Shown: positions 30,478 to 40,364 of the stretch, in pieces
How the letters are laid out: each line of letters opens with the position of its first letter
Position numbering within the stretch: the first letter of the stretch is position 1
Source: Sorangium sp051521495
GTDB lineage: Bacteria; Myxococcota_A; Polyangia; Polyangiales; Polyangiaceae
Assembly: GCF_051521495.1 (NCBI RefSeq)
Contig: NZ_CP150355.1
Span: 6,572,001 to 6,636,000 of the forward strand
Direction: 5' to 3'
Length of the DNA: 64,000 nt
Notes under the pieces: generated by a model
The model's database searches: none
Seen by the model: only the letters and a program-made list of their open reading frames with translations
Told to the model about the DNA's origin: nothing
Position numbers and translations under genes: made by a program

Positions 30478-31106
30478 CGCGCGGACGGCTCCTCTCGCTC
30501 TCCTGCCTGGCCGCGGCGCTCTGCCTCTCGTGCACCCCGGTGACCTCGCCCGGCGCCGAGCCGGGCGAGCTCGACGCGCTGGATCTCGAGCGCATGCTCA
30601 GCCAGCGGCGCTTTGGGCCCTATCAGGAGACAGACCTGTTCGACAACGGCTCGGTCATGCGCCACCCGCCCGAGGGCACCGTACCGAACGACCGCGTGAC
30701 CGGCGATCCCGAGCTCACCGACGGGTTCACGGGCGAAACGTACGTGGCGCGCGTCCCGGTCCCGGTGACCCTCGAGCTGCTCCAGCACGGGAAGGAGCGC
30801 TTCGAGATCCTCTGCGCCGCCTGCCACGGGGTCGCCGGAGATGGCGAGTCGGAGGTCGCGCGCAACATGACGCTGCGGCGCCCGCCGTCCCTCGTCGACC
30901 CGCGCGTGCAGGCGTTCCCGCCCGGCCGCATCTACCGGGTCATCGTCGAGGGCTACGGCCTCATGCGCTCGTACGAGGCGCAGGTTCCGCTGATGGAGCG
31001 CTGGGCGATCGTGGCCTATGTGAAGGCACTCGGGAAGAGCCGCGCCACCGCGCTCGACGCGCTCCCCCCACCTCTCCGCGAGCGCGCCCGGAAGGAGCTC
31101 CAGTGA
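30474..31106 (+). CDS. actE: Alternative complex III monoheme cytochrome c, ActE
   Basis: 210 residues. A lipoprotein signal ends LCLSC (Cys20). One heme site, CAACH, lies in the RFEILCAACHGVAGDGESEV block, with Met ligand candidates in YGLMRSYEAQVP. The ATG at 30474 overlaps actD (ATGA); earlier starts in the frame are inside actD. In family members it passes electrons from ActA to the next acceptor, here probably the heme-c domain of CoxB. Confidence 0.95.
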   Translation: MTRGRLLSLSCLAAALCLSCTPVTSPGAEPGELDALDLERMLSQRRFGPYQETDLFDNGSVMRHPPEGTVPNDRVTGDPELTDGFTGETYVARVPVPVTLELLQHGKERFEILCAACHGVAGDGESEVARNMTLRRPPSLVDPRVQAFPPGRIYRVIVEGYGLMRSYEAQVPLMERWAIVAYVKALGKSRATALDALPPPLRERARKELQ

Positions 31107-32290
31107 ACCGGCGATTCCCCCTCTTCCGGGGCGGCCGCGCGATCGTGACGCGGTCCCTCGGCCTCGCGCTCCTCGGCGCCCTGCTGCTCGTCATCGGCGC
31201 GTTCGTGGACCGGGAGCGGCTCTTCTACGCGTACCTCGCGGCCTACGCCTTCGCCGTGACCACGGTGGTCGGGGCGCTCCTCTTTCTCATGACCTGCCAC
31301 GCCATGAACGCGACATGGCCGGTGGCGGTCCGCCGCCTCACGGAGGCGATCGTCGGGGCGCTGCCGCTCCTCTGCGCGCTGTTCATCCCGCTCCTGTTCG
31401 GCCTCGGCGCGCTCTACGGGGAGTGGCTCCACCCCGAGTCGATCCACGAGGAGCACGTCCGAGCCATCGTGCTCCACAAGACGCCCTACCTGAACCTCCC
31501 CTTCTTCCTCGTGAGGACGGGGTTCTACTTCGCGGTCTGGCTCGTCTTCGGCGTCCTGCTCCGACGCGGCTCGATGAAGGGCGACGCGAGCCCGGCTCTC
31601 GCGGACAGCCGGCGGCTCCGCGTGATCAGCGTCGCCGGCCTGCCGCTCGTCGCGCTCACGCTCTCGTTCGCGGCGTTCGACTGGCTCATGTCGCTCGCGC
31701 CGACGTGGGCGTCGACGATGTTCCCCGTCTACGTCTTCGCCGGCGGCTTCGTCGCGGCGATCGCGCTGCTCACGGTGCTCGCGTTCGCCGCCGAGCGCGC
31801 CGGGCTCCTGCCCGGGCTCAACGCGTCGCACTACTACGCGCTCGGCCGGCTGCTCCTCACGTTCACCATCTTCTGGGCCTACGCCGCGTTCTTTCAGCTC
31901 CTGCTGATATGGATCGGCAACAAACCCGAAGAGGTGGAGTTCTACGTCCTCCGCTCCCACGGTCCGTGGGCGGTCGTGTCCCTCGTCCTCGTGCTCACGC
32001 GGTTCGTGATCCCCTTCTTGATCCTGCTCAACTACAGGATCAAGCGGCGCCCGGCCTGGCTTTCGGCCGTCGCCGCCTGGATCTTCGTCGCGCACTACCT
32101 CGACATGCACTGGCTCGTCGCGCCCGAGGCCCCCGGCGCTCGCGCGCCGTTCCACTGGCTCGACGCGGCGGCGCTCCTCGCGGTGGTCGGCGCGTGCGTC
32201 GCGTTCACCGTGCTGCGCGTGCGTGGCAGGCCGCTCGTCCCCGTCAACGACCCGGCGCTGCCGGCCGCCTTCCGCTACGAGAGCATATGA
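31103..32290 (+). CDS. actF: Alternative complex III membrane subunit ActF
   Basis: 395 residues, about ten membrane segments, homologous in layout to ActC without the quinone-site residues. The GTG start at 31103 (GTGA overlap with actE) gives VNRRFPLFRGGRAIVTRSLG. Features include MTCHAMNATWPVAVRRLTEA, HKTPYLNLPFFLVR and FDWLMSLAPTWASTMFPVY. It ends with an overlap to the next small gene (ATGA). Confidence 0.95.
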   Translation: MNRRFPLFRGGRAIVTRSLGLALLGALLLVIGAFVDRERLFYAYLAAYAFAVTTVVGALLFLMTCHAMNATWPVAVRRLTEAIVGALPLLCALFIPLLFGLGALYGEWLHPESIHEEHVRAIVLHKTPYLNLPFFLVRTGFYFAVWLVFGVLLRRGSMKGDASPALADSRRLRVISVAGLPLVALTLSFAAFDWLMSLAPTWASTMFPVYVFAGGFVAAIALLTVLAFAAERAGLLPGLNASHYYALGRLLLTFTIFWAYAAFFQLLLIWIGNKPEEVEFYVLRSHGPWAVVSLVLVLTRFVIPFLILLNYRIKRRPAWLSAVAAWIFVAHYLDMHWLVAPEAPGARAPFHWLDAAALLAVVGACVAFTVLRVRGRPLVPVNDPALPAAFRYESI

Positions 32291-32679
32291 CATCCCAGTA
32301 CCGCCGTCCCGACGTGCGCCAGGAAGAGGATCTCGTCCCGTGGAAGACGATCCTCGCCGTCGCGCTCGCCGTCGTCGTGATCTTCATCGTCCTGGGCCTC
32401 TGGGCCTGGATGCTCATGCGCGGCCGCGAGGCGGAGCTGCGCCCCGCGGGGAAGGCGGCCGAGCGCGCCAGTGAGATCTCCCTGCCGCGCGGCCAGGTGG
32501 CCGGGGTGGATCAGCGCATCTTCCGGCGCGAGGAGACCGGCGAAGAGGGCATCGGTACGGCGCTGAATCGCCGGAAGCACGAGGAGCTAAGCCGCTTCGG
32601 CTGGATCGACCGCAACCGCGGGCTCGTGCAGATCCCTATCGAGGACGCGATGAATCTCATCGTGGAGGAGAGCCGCTGA
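32287..32679 (+). CDS. Small single-span membrane protein of the act-cox operon
   Basis: 130 residues: a polar start, one membrane segment (about 22-44, ILAVALAVVVIFIVLGLWAWML), then a soluble tail ending IDRNRGLVQIPIEDAMNLIV. The IDRxxGxVxIPIxxAM pattern recurs in small proteins encoded beside sco/cox genes in other bacteria. It is co-translated with actF and sco by overlaps. It could be a subunit (an ActG-like position) or an assembly factor; sequence alone does not decide. Confidence 0.75.
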   Translation: MTSQYRRPDVRQEEDLVPWKTILAVALAVVVIFIVLGLWAWMLMRGREAELRPAGKAAERASEISLPRGQVAGVDQRIFRREETGEEGIGTALNRRKHEELSRFGWIDRNRGLVQIPIEDAMNLIVEESR

Positions 32680-33511
32680 TGAGGATGCACCACCTGTCCA
32701 CCACGGCGTTTCTCGCGCTCGTGCTCGCGCGCGCGCCGATCGCGGCCGCCGCGGATCCGCCGTCGCTCCCGCCCGCCGCGCGCGAGGCCGATATCGAGGA
32801 GCGCCTCGGGAGCGCCATCGACACGTCGCTCCGCTTCACCGACATGGACGGGCGGCGCGCCCCGCTCGCCGAGCACTTCGACGGGCGGCGGCCGGTCCTC
32901 CTGGTCCTCGCCTATTACCGCTGCCCGACGCTCTGCGGCCTCGTGCTGCGCGGCCTGGTCGCCGGCATGGCGAAGCTCGATTACCGGCTGGGCGACGACT
33001 ACCGCGCGCTCACGGTGAGCTTCGATCCGCGGGACACCCCGGCCGCGGCGGAGCGGAAGAGGACATCCGTGCTGTCGGCCCTGGGCATGGCCGACGCGCC
33101 CACGCCGGGGGCGTGGCCGTTCCTGACCGGCGCGCTGCCCGAGATCCGCGCGCTCGCCGGCGATCTCGGCTTCCGGTTCGCGTACGACCCGCAGACGGAT
33201 CAGTACGCGCACCCCGCCGCCGTCTTCGTCCTCACGCCGGAGGGCCGCATCTCGCGCGTTCTCTATGGCATCGAGTTCTCCACACTCGATCTCCGCCTCG
33301 CGCTCCTCGAGGCGAGCCGCGGGCAGATCGGCACCCGCCTCGAGCGCGTCCTCATGACGTGTTATCGCTACGACCCCGCGAGCCGCCGATACGGCCCTTA
33401 TGTGGCCGGCTTCCTGCGGCTCGGCGGGGCCGCCATCCTCGCCTGGACCGCCGCGGTGGTCGCCTTCTTCGGCTGGCAAGGGCGGCGGCGCAGGAGACTG
33501 GAGCGCGCGCG

Positions 33512-33515
<4 letters not shown>
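32679..33515 (+). CDS. SCO1/SenC-family copper chaperone for cytochrome oxidase
   Basis: 278 residues with a signal peptide (1-25), a thioredoxin-like domain and a C-terminal membrane anchor (about 244-264), which is unusual because many Sco proteins are anchored at the N-terminus. The copper ligands are present: Cys82 and Cys86 in CPTLC and His178 in DQYAHPAAVFVLTPEG. It delivers copper to the CuA site of the CoxB encoded next. The start shares a base with the preceding stop (TGATG). Confidence 0.93.
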
Positions 33516-34596
<1,081 letters not shown>

Positions 34597-34600
<4 letters not shown>

Positions 34601-36255
34601 TGGCCCACGAGGTCGAGGGGACAGCGCCCGTCCACGGCGCGCACGAGGTCGATTATCTCCGCGCCGGCTCGGGCGTGCGATCGTGGCTGCTCACGACCGA
34701 TCACAAGCGCATCGCGCTCATGTTCTACGTGCTCGTGGTGCTGATGCTCCTGCTCGGCGGTGCCTTCGCGCTCGTCCTCAGGACCGAGCTCCTGACCCCC
34801 GGGCCCACCGTGATCAGCGCATCGACCTACAACCGCATGTTCACGCTCCACGGCGTGGTCATGGTGTGGCTGTTCATGATCCCGTCGATCCCGAACATCT
34901 TCGGGAACTTCTGCCTCCCGATCATGATCGGCGCCAAGGATCTCGCCTTCCCGCGCCTCAACCTGGCGAGCCTCTACGTCTATGCGATCGGCGCCGTCGT
35001 CACGCTGGCGGCGGCGATCGCCGGGGGCGTCGACACCGGCTGGACGTTCTACCCGCCGTACAGCACGACCACGCCGACGGCCGTCCTGCCGGTCGTGATC
35101 GGCATCTTCATCCTGGGCATCTCGTCGATCATGACGGCGGTGAACTTCATCGCCACGACGCACACGATGCGCGCGCGCGGGATCGGCTGGAGCCGTGTGC
35201 CGCTCTTCACGTGGGGCATCTACAGCACGAGCATCATCATGCTGCTCGCGACGCCCGTCCTCGGGCTGACGATCCTGCTCGTCGGGCTCGACCACATCTA
35301 TCATTTCGGCATCTTCGACCCGACGCTCGGCGGCGATCCCGTGCTGTTCCAGCACCTGTTCTGGTTCTACTCCCACCCTGCCGTCTACATCATGGTGCTC
35401 CCGGCGCTCGGGGTCATCAGCGAGGTGGTCTGCACCTTCGCGCAGCGGCAGCCGGCGTCCTACTGGGCGATCGCCCTCTCGTCGTTCGGCATCGCGCTCA
35501 TCGGGTTCGCGGGGTGGGGGCACCACATGTTCGTGGCCGGGATGAGCGAGCTCGACGCCGGGATCTTCGGCGCGTTCTCGATGTTCATCGCGATCTTCTC
35601 CGCCATCAAGGTCTTCACCTGGGTGGCGACGCTGCACAGGGGCGCCATCCAGTTCAACACCCCGATGCTCTATTTCTTCTGGTTCCTGTTCCTCTTCGTG
35701 TTCGGCGGCATGACGGGCGTCGCGGTGGCCACGCAGTCGCTCGACGTCCACTGGCACGACACCTATTTCGTCGTCGCCCACTTCCATTTCATCATGGTGG
35801 GCGGCACGCTCACGGCGTTCCTCGCGGCGGCGCACTACTGGTTCCCCAAGATGTTCGGCCGCACCTACTCCGAGTCGATGGGGCTGCTCACGTCGTTCGG
35901 GGTGTTCCTTGGGTTCATCCTGACGTTCCTCCCCCAGTTCCTGGCGGGCAACGCCGGGATGCCGCGCCGCTATTACAGCTACCCGGCGCAGTACCAGTGG
36001 CTGAACGTCCTCTCGACCGGCGGCGCCTACCTGCTCTCGGGCGCGCTCGTGCTCGCGCTGGTGAACCTCGTCGTCGCCCTGCGCTGGGGGCAGCGCGCCG
36101 CCGCCAATCCATGGAGGTCCCGGAGCTACGAGTGGATGACGCCGCCCATCCCGCCGCAGCACAACTTCCCCGTGACGCCGGTCGTCGATCGCGGCCCGTA
36201 CGATTACCACCTGACCGAGGAGGAGGCCCATGCCCGAGTCTCACCCACCCCCTGA
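34597..36255 (+). CDS. coxA: Cytochrome c oxidase subunit I
   Basis: 552 residues, twelve or so membrane segments. Heme and copper ligands are visible: His85 (TLHGVVMVW), SHPAVYIM (the His-Tyr pair), GWGHHMF, and HWHDTYFVVAHFHF with the heme a and a3 histidines. It houses the oxygen-reducing binuclear centre and pumps protons in the inner membrane. The start overlaps coxB (ATGA) and the end overlaps coxC by 26 bases. Confidence 0.97.
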
Positions 36256-36892
36256 GCCGCTCGCCCCGGCGCGGCTCGCCATGCAGTTCGAGGATCTCGA
36301 GAAGCAGACCCACGCCGCGCACTTCGGCATGTGGATCTTCCTCGCCAGCGAGGTCCTGCTCTTCGGCGGGCTCTTCGCCCTGTACGCCGCCTACCGCGCG
36401 GTCTTCGGCCCCGACTTCACCGCCGGCGTGGCGCACAACAACGTCGCCATCGGGACGGCCAACACGGCGATCCTCCTGACGAGCAGCCTGCTCGTCGCGC
36501 TGAGCGTCTATGCCGTGCGCCTCGACCGGCCCGAGCGGGCCGGCCGCCTCCTGCTCGGCGCCATCGCGCTCGGGCTCGCCTTCCTCGTGCTGAAGGGCGT
36601 CGAGTACGCGCAGCACTTCCACGAGGGGATCTTCCCCGGCGCCGGCTACCGGTTCGAAGAGCTCCCGCAGGCCGGCGCGAAGCTGTTCTTCACGCTCTAT
36701 TTCCTGACGACCGGACTCCACGCGATCCACGTCACGGCGGGGCTCGTGGTCCTCGGCTGGCTCACGTGGGGGTGCTTTCGGCGCCGGTACGGCGCGGGCA
36801 ACGAGACGCACGTCGAGCTCGGCGGGCTCTACTGGCACCTCGTCGACGTGATCTGGATATTCCTCTGGCCGCTGCTCTACCTGATGCACTGA
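36230..36892 (+). CDS. coxC: Cytochrome c oxidase subunit III
   Basis: 220 residues, five membrane segments: FGMWIFLASEVLLFGGLFAL, AILLTSSLLVALSVYAVRLD, GAIALGLAFLVLKGVEYAQH, FFTLYFLTTGLHAIHVTAGL and YWHLVDVIWIFLWPLLYLMH. These motifs are characteristic of subunit III. GAGGAGG lies before the ATG inside coxA. Confidence 0.96.
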   Translation: MPESHPPPEPLAPARLAMQFEDLEKQTHAAHFGMWIFLASEVLLFGGLFALYAAYRAVFGPDFTAGVAHNNVAIGTANTAILLTSSLLVALSVYAVRLDRPERAGRLLLGAIALGLAFLVLKGVEYAQHFHEGIFPGAGYRFEELPQAGAKLFFTLYFLTTGLHAIHVTAGLVVLGWLTWGCFRRRYGAGNETHVELGGLYWHLVDVIWIFLWPLLYLMH

Positions 36893-36918
36893 TGCACCGC
36901 TAACGGCACGTTGCGCCC

Positions 36919-37257
36919 ATGACCGTCAAACACCTCTCCTCGCGAACCTACGTGATCGTCTGGCTCCTCCTGATGGCGCTCACGCTGACCTCGTACCTCC
37001 TCTCGCTGGCCCACCTCGGCGAGGTCGACGTCGTCGCGGCGCTGCTCATCGCCATCGCGAAGACGGTGCTCGTGCTGCTCTTCTTCATGCACCTCGTCGA
37101 GGAGCGCTTCGCGAACGCCCTCCCCATGATCGTGGCGACGCTCCTGCTCGCGCTCATGCTCGCGCTGATGCTGAGCGACGTGACGAGCCGCCAGGCGATC
37201 TTGCAGCGGCCGGTCCCGCCGTCGCCGCCGCCCGGGGCCACGGCCGCGCCCCGATGA
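36919..37257 (+). CDS. coxD: Cytochrome c oxidase subunit IV (prokaryotic)
   Basis: 112 residues with three membrane segments (about 10-31, 40-60, 66-87). The AIAKTVLVLLFFMHLVEERF block is diagnostic for small bacterial subunit IV. A Pro-rich tail follows. It is the last cox gene, 26 bases after coxC. Confidence 0.9.
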   Translation: MTVKHLSSRTYVIVWLLLMALTLTSYLLSLAHLGEVDVVAALLIAIAKTVLVLLFFMHLVEERFANALPMIVATLLLALMLALMLSDVTSRQAILQRPVPPSPPPGATAAPR

Positions 37258-37282
37258 CGGCAGCGACGCCGTCGACGCGCTC

Positions 37283-37564
37283 GTGAGCGGGCGAGTCACG
37301 CTGTCGTTCTTTCGCTGGCTGAACACGACCTGCCGCAACAAGGCCCGCGTCGAGGTCTTCGACGGATCCCGCTGGAGGATCGTCTACGAGTCTCCGCACG
37401 ACGATGTCACCGAGTCTGGGTGGAAGCGCGTGACGTACGATCTCACGCCCTACAAGAGCTCGAAGCTGCAGGTGCGGTTCGGCTACAGCGCCGTCATCGC
37501 CTTTGGCGGCGCGCCCATGTCGGGCTGGAACATCGATGACGTGCAGATCAGCGCGTGCCGCTGA
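37283..37564 (+). pseudogene. C-terminal remnant of a secreted jelly-roll (MAM/peptidase-associated) domain
   Basis: The frame reads GRVTLSFFRWLNT, VEVFDGSRWRIVYES, GWKRVTYDLTPYKSSKLQVR and MSGWNIDDVQISAC. This pattern (strand, W, YDL, QVRF, GWxIDDVxI) is the end of the jelly-roll domains found at the C-termini of secreted myxobacterial proteins. The frame stays coding-like back to about 37253, overlapping the coxD stop, but lacks a signal peptide or the rest of the protein. A GTG at 37283 could start translation but has no ribosome site, so I treat it as the tail of a truncated gene. Confidence 0.5.
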
Positions 37565-37690
37565 GGAGGCTCATGGCCCGAGCGGGAGAGCGCCCGAGGG
37601 CTCGCACGAGGCCGCAACAAGGCGCACCCTGGGCGTCTTTTTCCTTTCTCACCGGCACCCTCACGACCCCGAGCTCGGCCGCAGAGCCCC

Positions 37691-37707
37691 CTGGCACCTC
37701 GCTTGCT
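37691..37707 (+). promoter_or_regulatory. Sigma-54-type (-24/-12) promoter
   Basis: CTGGCACCTCGCTTGCT matches the sigma-54 consensus YTGGCACGN4TTGCW at every fixed position except the G after GGCAC. The GG and GC dinucleotides have the right spacing. Transcription would start near 37718, giving a leader of about 59 bases for the lipoprotein gene at 37777. Confidence 0.65.
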
Positions 37708-37776
37708 CGACCCAGCCTCGGAGCGCGCAAGAACGGAATTTGCGCCAACCTGTGCCAAAGAAAGGACTTTTTAGCC

Positions 37777-38823
37777 ATGGCCATGCAGAAGAAGCGAAGG
37801 GTGCTGAAGGCGCCGTTCATCGTGACCGTCGCCGCGGCGGCCTCATTAACGGGCGCGGTGGCCTTACCGGCGTGCACGCCCACGGTGACGGACGGCGTCT
37901 GTCCCGAGTCCGCGCCGGCGGTCGGATCGAGCTGCGAGGGGGACGACCTCTCGTGCGGCTATGGCGATGACGGGTGCGGTCGGCCCATTGACTTCACGTG
38001 TTCGGACGGGGTGTGGGAGCAGGCGCCGACGCAGACCTGCAACCCGCCGCCGCCGCAGTGCCCCGAGGAGCTGCCGGCGGCCGGCAGCGCCTGCGCGGAG
38101 GTCGGGCGGACCTGCAACTATGTCGACCCCTCCGGCTGCCCCTCGGTGGTGACGTGCGGTGATGGCGCGACGTGGTCCGATGCGATCACGGCGGCCTGCA
38201 ACCCGCCGGCGCCGGTGTGCCCCGTGGAGAAGCCGGCGGTCGGCGATGCCTGCGCGCAACCCGGGATGAGGTGCCCCTATGAAGATGGTGAGCCCGCGTT
38301 GAGTTGCCCCTCGGTGCTGACGTGCGGAAACGACGGCACGTGGGCCGAGGCGGTGGTGGCCACCTGCAACCCGCCGGCGCCGGTGTGTCCCGAGGAGATG
38401 CCGACCGACGGAGATCTCTGCGAGGGAGGGACCGCGCCCTGCCCCTACACGATGATGACCGGCTGCGGCCCGATGCCGACAGAGGCCGAGTGCGTCCAGG
38501 AAAAGGACACTTGGCGTTGGCAGGTACACGAGATCTTCTGCAACCCGCCGCCCCCCGAGGTCTGTCTCAAAGCCGCCACCGAGGACACGTGCGCGAACCT
38601 CGGGCCGACGTGTCGCTGGCTCACGCCAGGCTGCGGCGACGCCTCGATGACCCCCGCGCTGGCCGAGGCGGGCTGCTTCCCGAGCCAGGGTTGCGAGGTC
38701 GACGAGGCGTGTCCGGCAGGGACGCGCTGCCGGGAGGTCGTCATCAACCCCTGTTACAAGGAGGCCTGTGACGCGTGCGGCTCGACCGTGAAGCTCTGCG
38801 CGCCGCCTGACGCATCCGAGTGA
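37777..38823 (+). CDS. Cys-rich exported protein/lipoprotein with internal repeats
   Basis: 348 residues from ATG 37777, preceded by AAAGGA (about 10 bases away). The N-terminus is basic then hydrophobic (KAPFIVTVAAAASLTGAVAL) and ends PAC, a plausible lipobox (about Cys31). Four imperfect modules of about 48 residues follow, each with C-P-x-x-x-P-x-x-G-x-x-C and ending W-x-x-x-x-x-x-x-CNPP (for example TCGDGATWSDAITAACNPP). A different Cys-rich C-terminus contains CPAGTRC. It is probably disulfide-stabilised at the cell surface. Function unknown. The sigma-54-type promoter upstream suggests expression under an enhancer-binding activator. Confidence 0.8.
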   Translation: MAMQKKRRVLKAPFIVTVAAAASLTGAVALPACTPTVTDGVCPESAPAVGSSCEGDDLSCGYGDDGCGRPIDFTCSDGVWEQAPTQTCNPPPPQCPEELPAAGSACAEVGRTCNYVDPSGCPSVVTCGDGATWSDAITAACNPPAPVCPVEKPAVGDACAQPGMRCPYEDGEPALSCPSVLTCGNDGTWAEAVVATCNPPAPVCPEEMPTDGDLCEGGTAPCPYTMMTGCGPMPTEAECVQEKDTWRWQVHEIFCNPPPPEVCLKAATEDTCANLGPTCRWLTPGCGDASMTPALAEAGCFPSQGCEVDEACPAGTRCREVVINPCYKEACDACGSTVKLCAPPDASE

Positions 38824-38893
38824 GCTCCTCCGCGGGCGGCGAGCGCGCGCCTCCCGCCTTGCCGCCCCCGGACTCCCCGCCTACCGTGACCCG

Positions 38894-39724
38894 ATGACAG
38901 ACGCCCCCGACGCAGAGCAGGACAGCGCCGCTGACGAGGAGGCGCCGCGCGAGCAGCGCGCCCCTCTCTCGCCCTTGCCTCCGGCGCCGCTCCCGCCCGC
39001 GAGCGACGCGGTGCGCGCCGAGTGGGGGCGGCGCGTCGAGGCCGAGTACCGCTCGGCGGCGATCACGCAGCACCTCACGCTCTGGCTGATCCAGATGGGC
39101 GCGTCGCCGGATCTCATCGACGACGGCCTCCGCATCGTCAAGGACGAGCTGGCGCACGCGCGCCTCAGCCACCGCGTCCACGCCCGCGCGGGCGGCGGGG
39201 CCTTGCCGGCGCTCCGCCGCGAGACGCTCGGGCTCAGGAGCAGCGGGGACGAGCCGCTCGAAATGGCCGTCGCCCGCGCAGGCGTGGAGGTGTTCTGTCT
39301 GGGAGAGACGGTCGCGGTCCCGCTCTTCAAGGTGCTCCGCGAGGGGTGCACCGTCCCGGTCGCGCGCCGGGCGCTCGATCGCATCCTGCGCGACGAGGTG
39401 CGGCACCGCGACTTCGGATGGACGCTGCTCCGCTACCTGCTCGAGCTGCCGTGCGCGCCGGCCGTGCGGCAGCTGGTGGAGCGCGAGCTCCACGCCATGT
39501 TCGCGCGGCTGCGCAGGAGCTACATGCCCCCTGGCGGCGCCAGGCGCGCGGCGATCTCCGAGGACGACCGCGCGTGGGGCCTGATGCCGCCCGCCCGGTA
39601 CGGCGAGGTCCTCGAGCGCGCCCTGGAGCGGGACTACGTCCCCCGCTTCGGCGAGCACGGCCTCGACGCGGTCGCCGCCTGGCGCGCGGCGACCGCGCCC
39701 GACAGGTCCGGCGCGCCCGGGTGA
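38894..39724 (+). CDS. Ferritin-like di-iron domain protein
   Basis: 276 residues. After a Pro-rich start, a four-helix region carries two D-E-x-x-H metal motifs: KDELAHARLSHR (about residue 85) and RDEVRHRDFGWTLLRYLLEL (about 165). Matching Glu residues come before each, in AEYRSAAITQHL (about 50) and EVFCLGETVAVPLF (about 135). That is the ExxH arrangement of ferritin-like or rubrerythrin-like di-iron proteins. A C-terminal helical extension follows. Whether it stores iron, is an oxidase, or hydroxylates a substrate is not clear. It stands alone with a short 70-base leader. Confidence 0.75.
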   Translation: MTDAPDAEQDSAADEEAPREQRAPLSPLPPAPLPPASDAVRAEWGRRVEAEYRSAAITQHLTLWLIQMGASPDLIDDGLRIVKDELAHARLSHRVHARAGGGALPALRRETLGLRSSGDEPLEMAVARAGVEVFCLGETVAVPLFKVLREGCTVPVARRALDRILRDEVRHRDFGWTLLRYLLELPCAPAVRQLVERELHAMFARLRRSYMPPGGARRAAISEDDRAWGLMPPARYGEVLERALERDYVPRFGEHGLDAVAAWRAATAPDRSGAPG

Positions 39725-39777
39725 CGACGTAGGCCGCCGTCCTGACGGACACGCGATCTGACGGGCAGGGCGAGAGG

Positions 39778-39940
39778 TCAGGTCGTGAAGACGCCGAACT
39801 CGTGGTTGTGGAGGACCACGCCTCGGGCGCGCCCCTGCGCCCCTGCGCGAGCTCGATCGCCGTGAGCACCTCGTCCGCCGGCGCAGCGGGCGGCGTCCGG
39901 CTCCATCCCCCGCCCGCGGGCGGCGTCAAGCGCCAAGGAG
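39778..39940 (-). pseudogene. Frameshifted remnant of unknown gene
   Basis: Two stretches with strong G/C third-base bias sit in different minus-strand frames: PADEVLTAIELAQGR (about 39880-39830) and GVVLHNHEFGVFTT ending at TGA 39778-39780. Joined, they read like one protein end, which suggests a frameshift near 39825. Upstream sequence is lost. Family not recognised. Confidence 0.35.
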
Positions 39941-40364
39941 CACGTGGTTATGACAGACCATGTCCGACGGGGTCGAGACCTCGATGACGCCCCATCCTCT
40001 CCAGTTCTCCACAGGCGCTCTCCACAGGAGATCCCCTGAACAACAGCTGGATTCTGTCGATTACCATCGCAGCGCGCGCCTCTCCTCGTCATGGCCATTC
40101 GCGCAGCCTGGCGGAGCCCCGCGCCGCAGGGAGAACGGGCGCCCGACGGTCCACACAAACCTTCGTAATTACAAATATTTTTTCGGTCATAGGCGCCGCC
40201 GTCCGCCCTCGACAGGTTGGGACAATGTCCGTCCGATCGATCCCTTTCCCGACGGGTCCAAGATGACTATCCATGGTAGACATCAAGGACGCGGCGCGAC
40301 GGCGTGTCTCTCGCACGACGCGTGTAAATGGCGCGCTGGAATGCTTCGTTTTGGAGGAGACTTC
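39941..40364. promoter_or_regulatory. Upstream region with AT-rich island
   Basis: No gene is evident in these 424 bases. An AT-rich run (CGTAATTACAAATATTTTTT, near 40163-40182) is striking in this GC-rich setting and is a likely promoter or protein-binding site for the gene at 40365. Confidence 0.4.
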
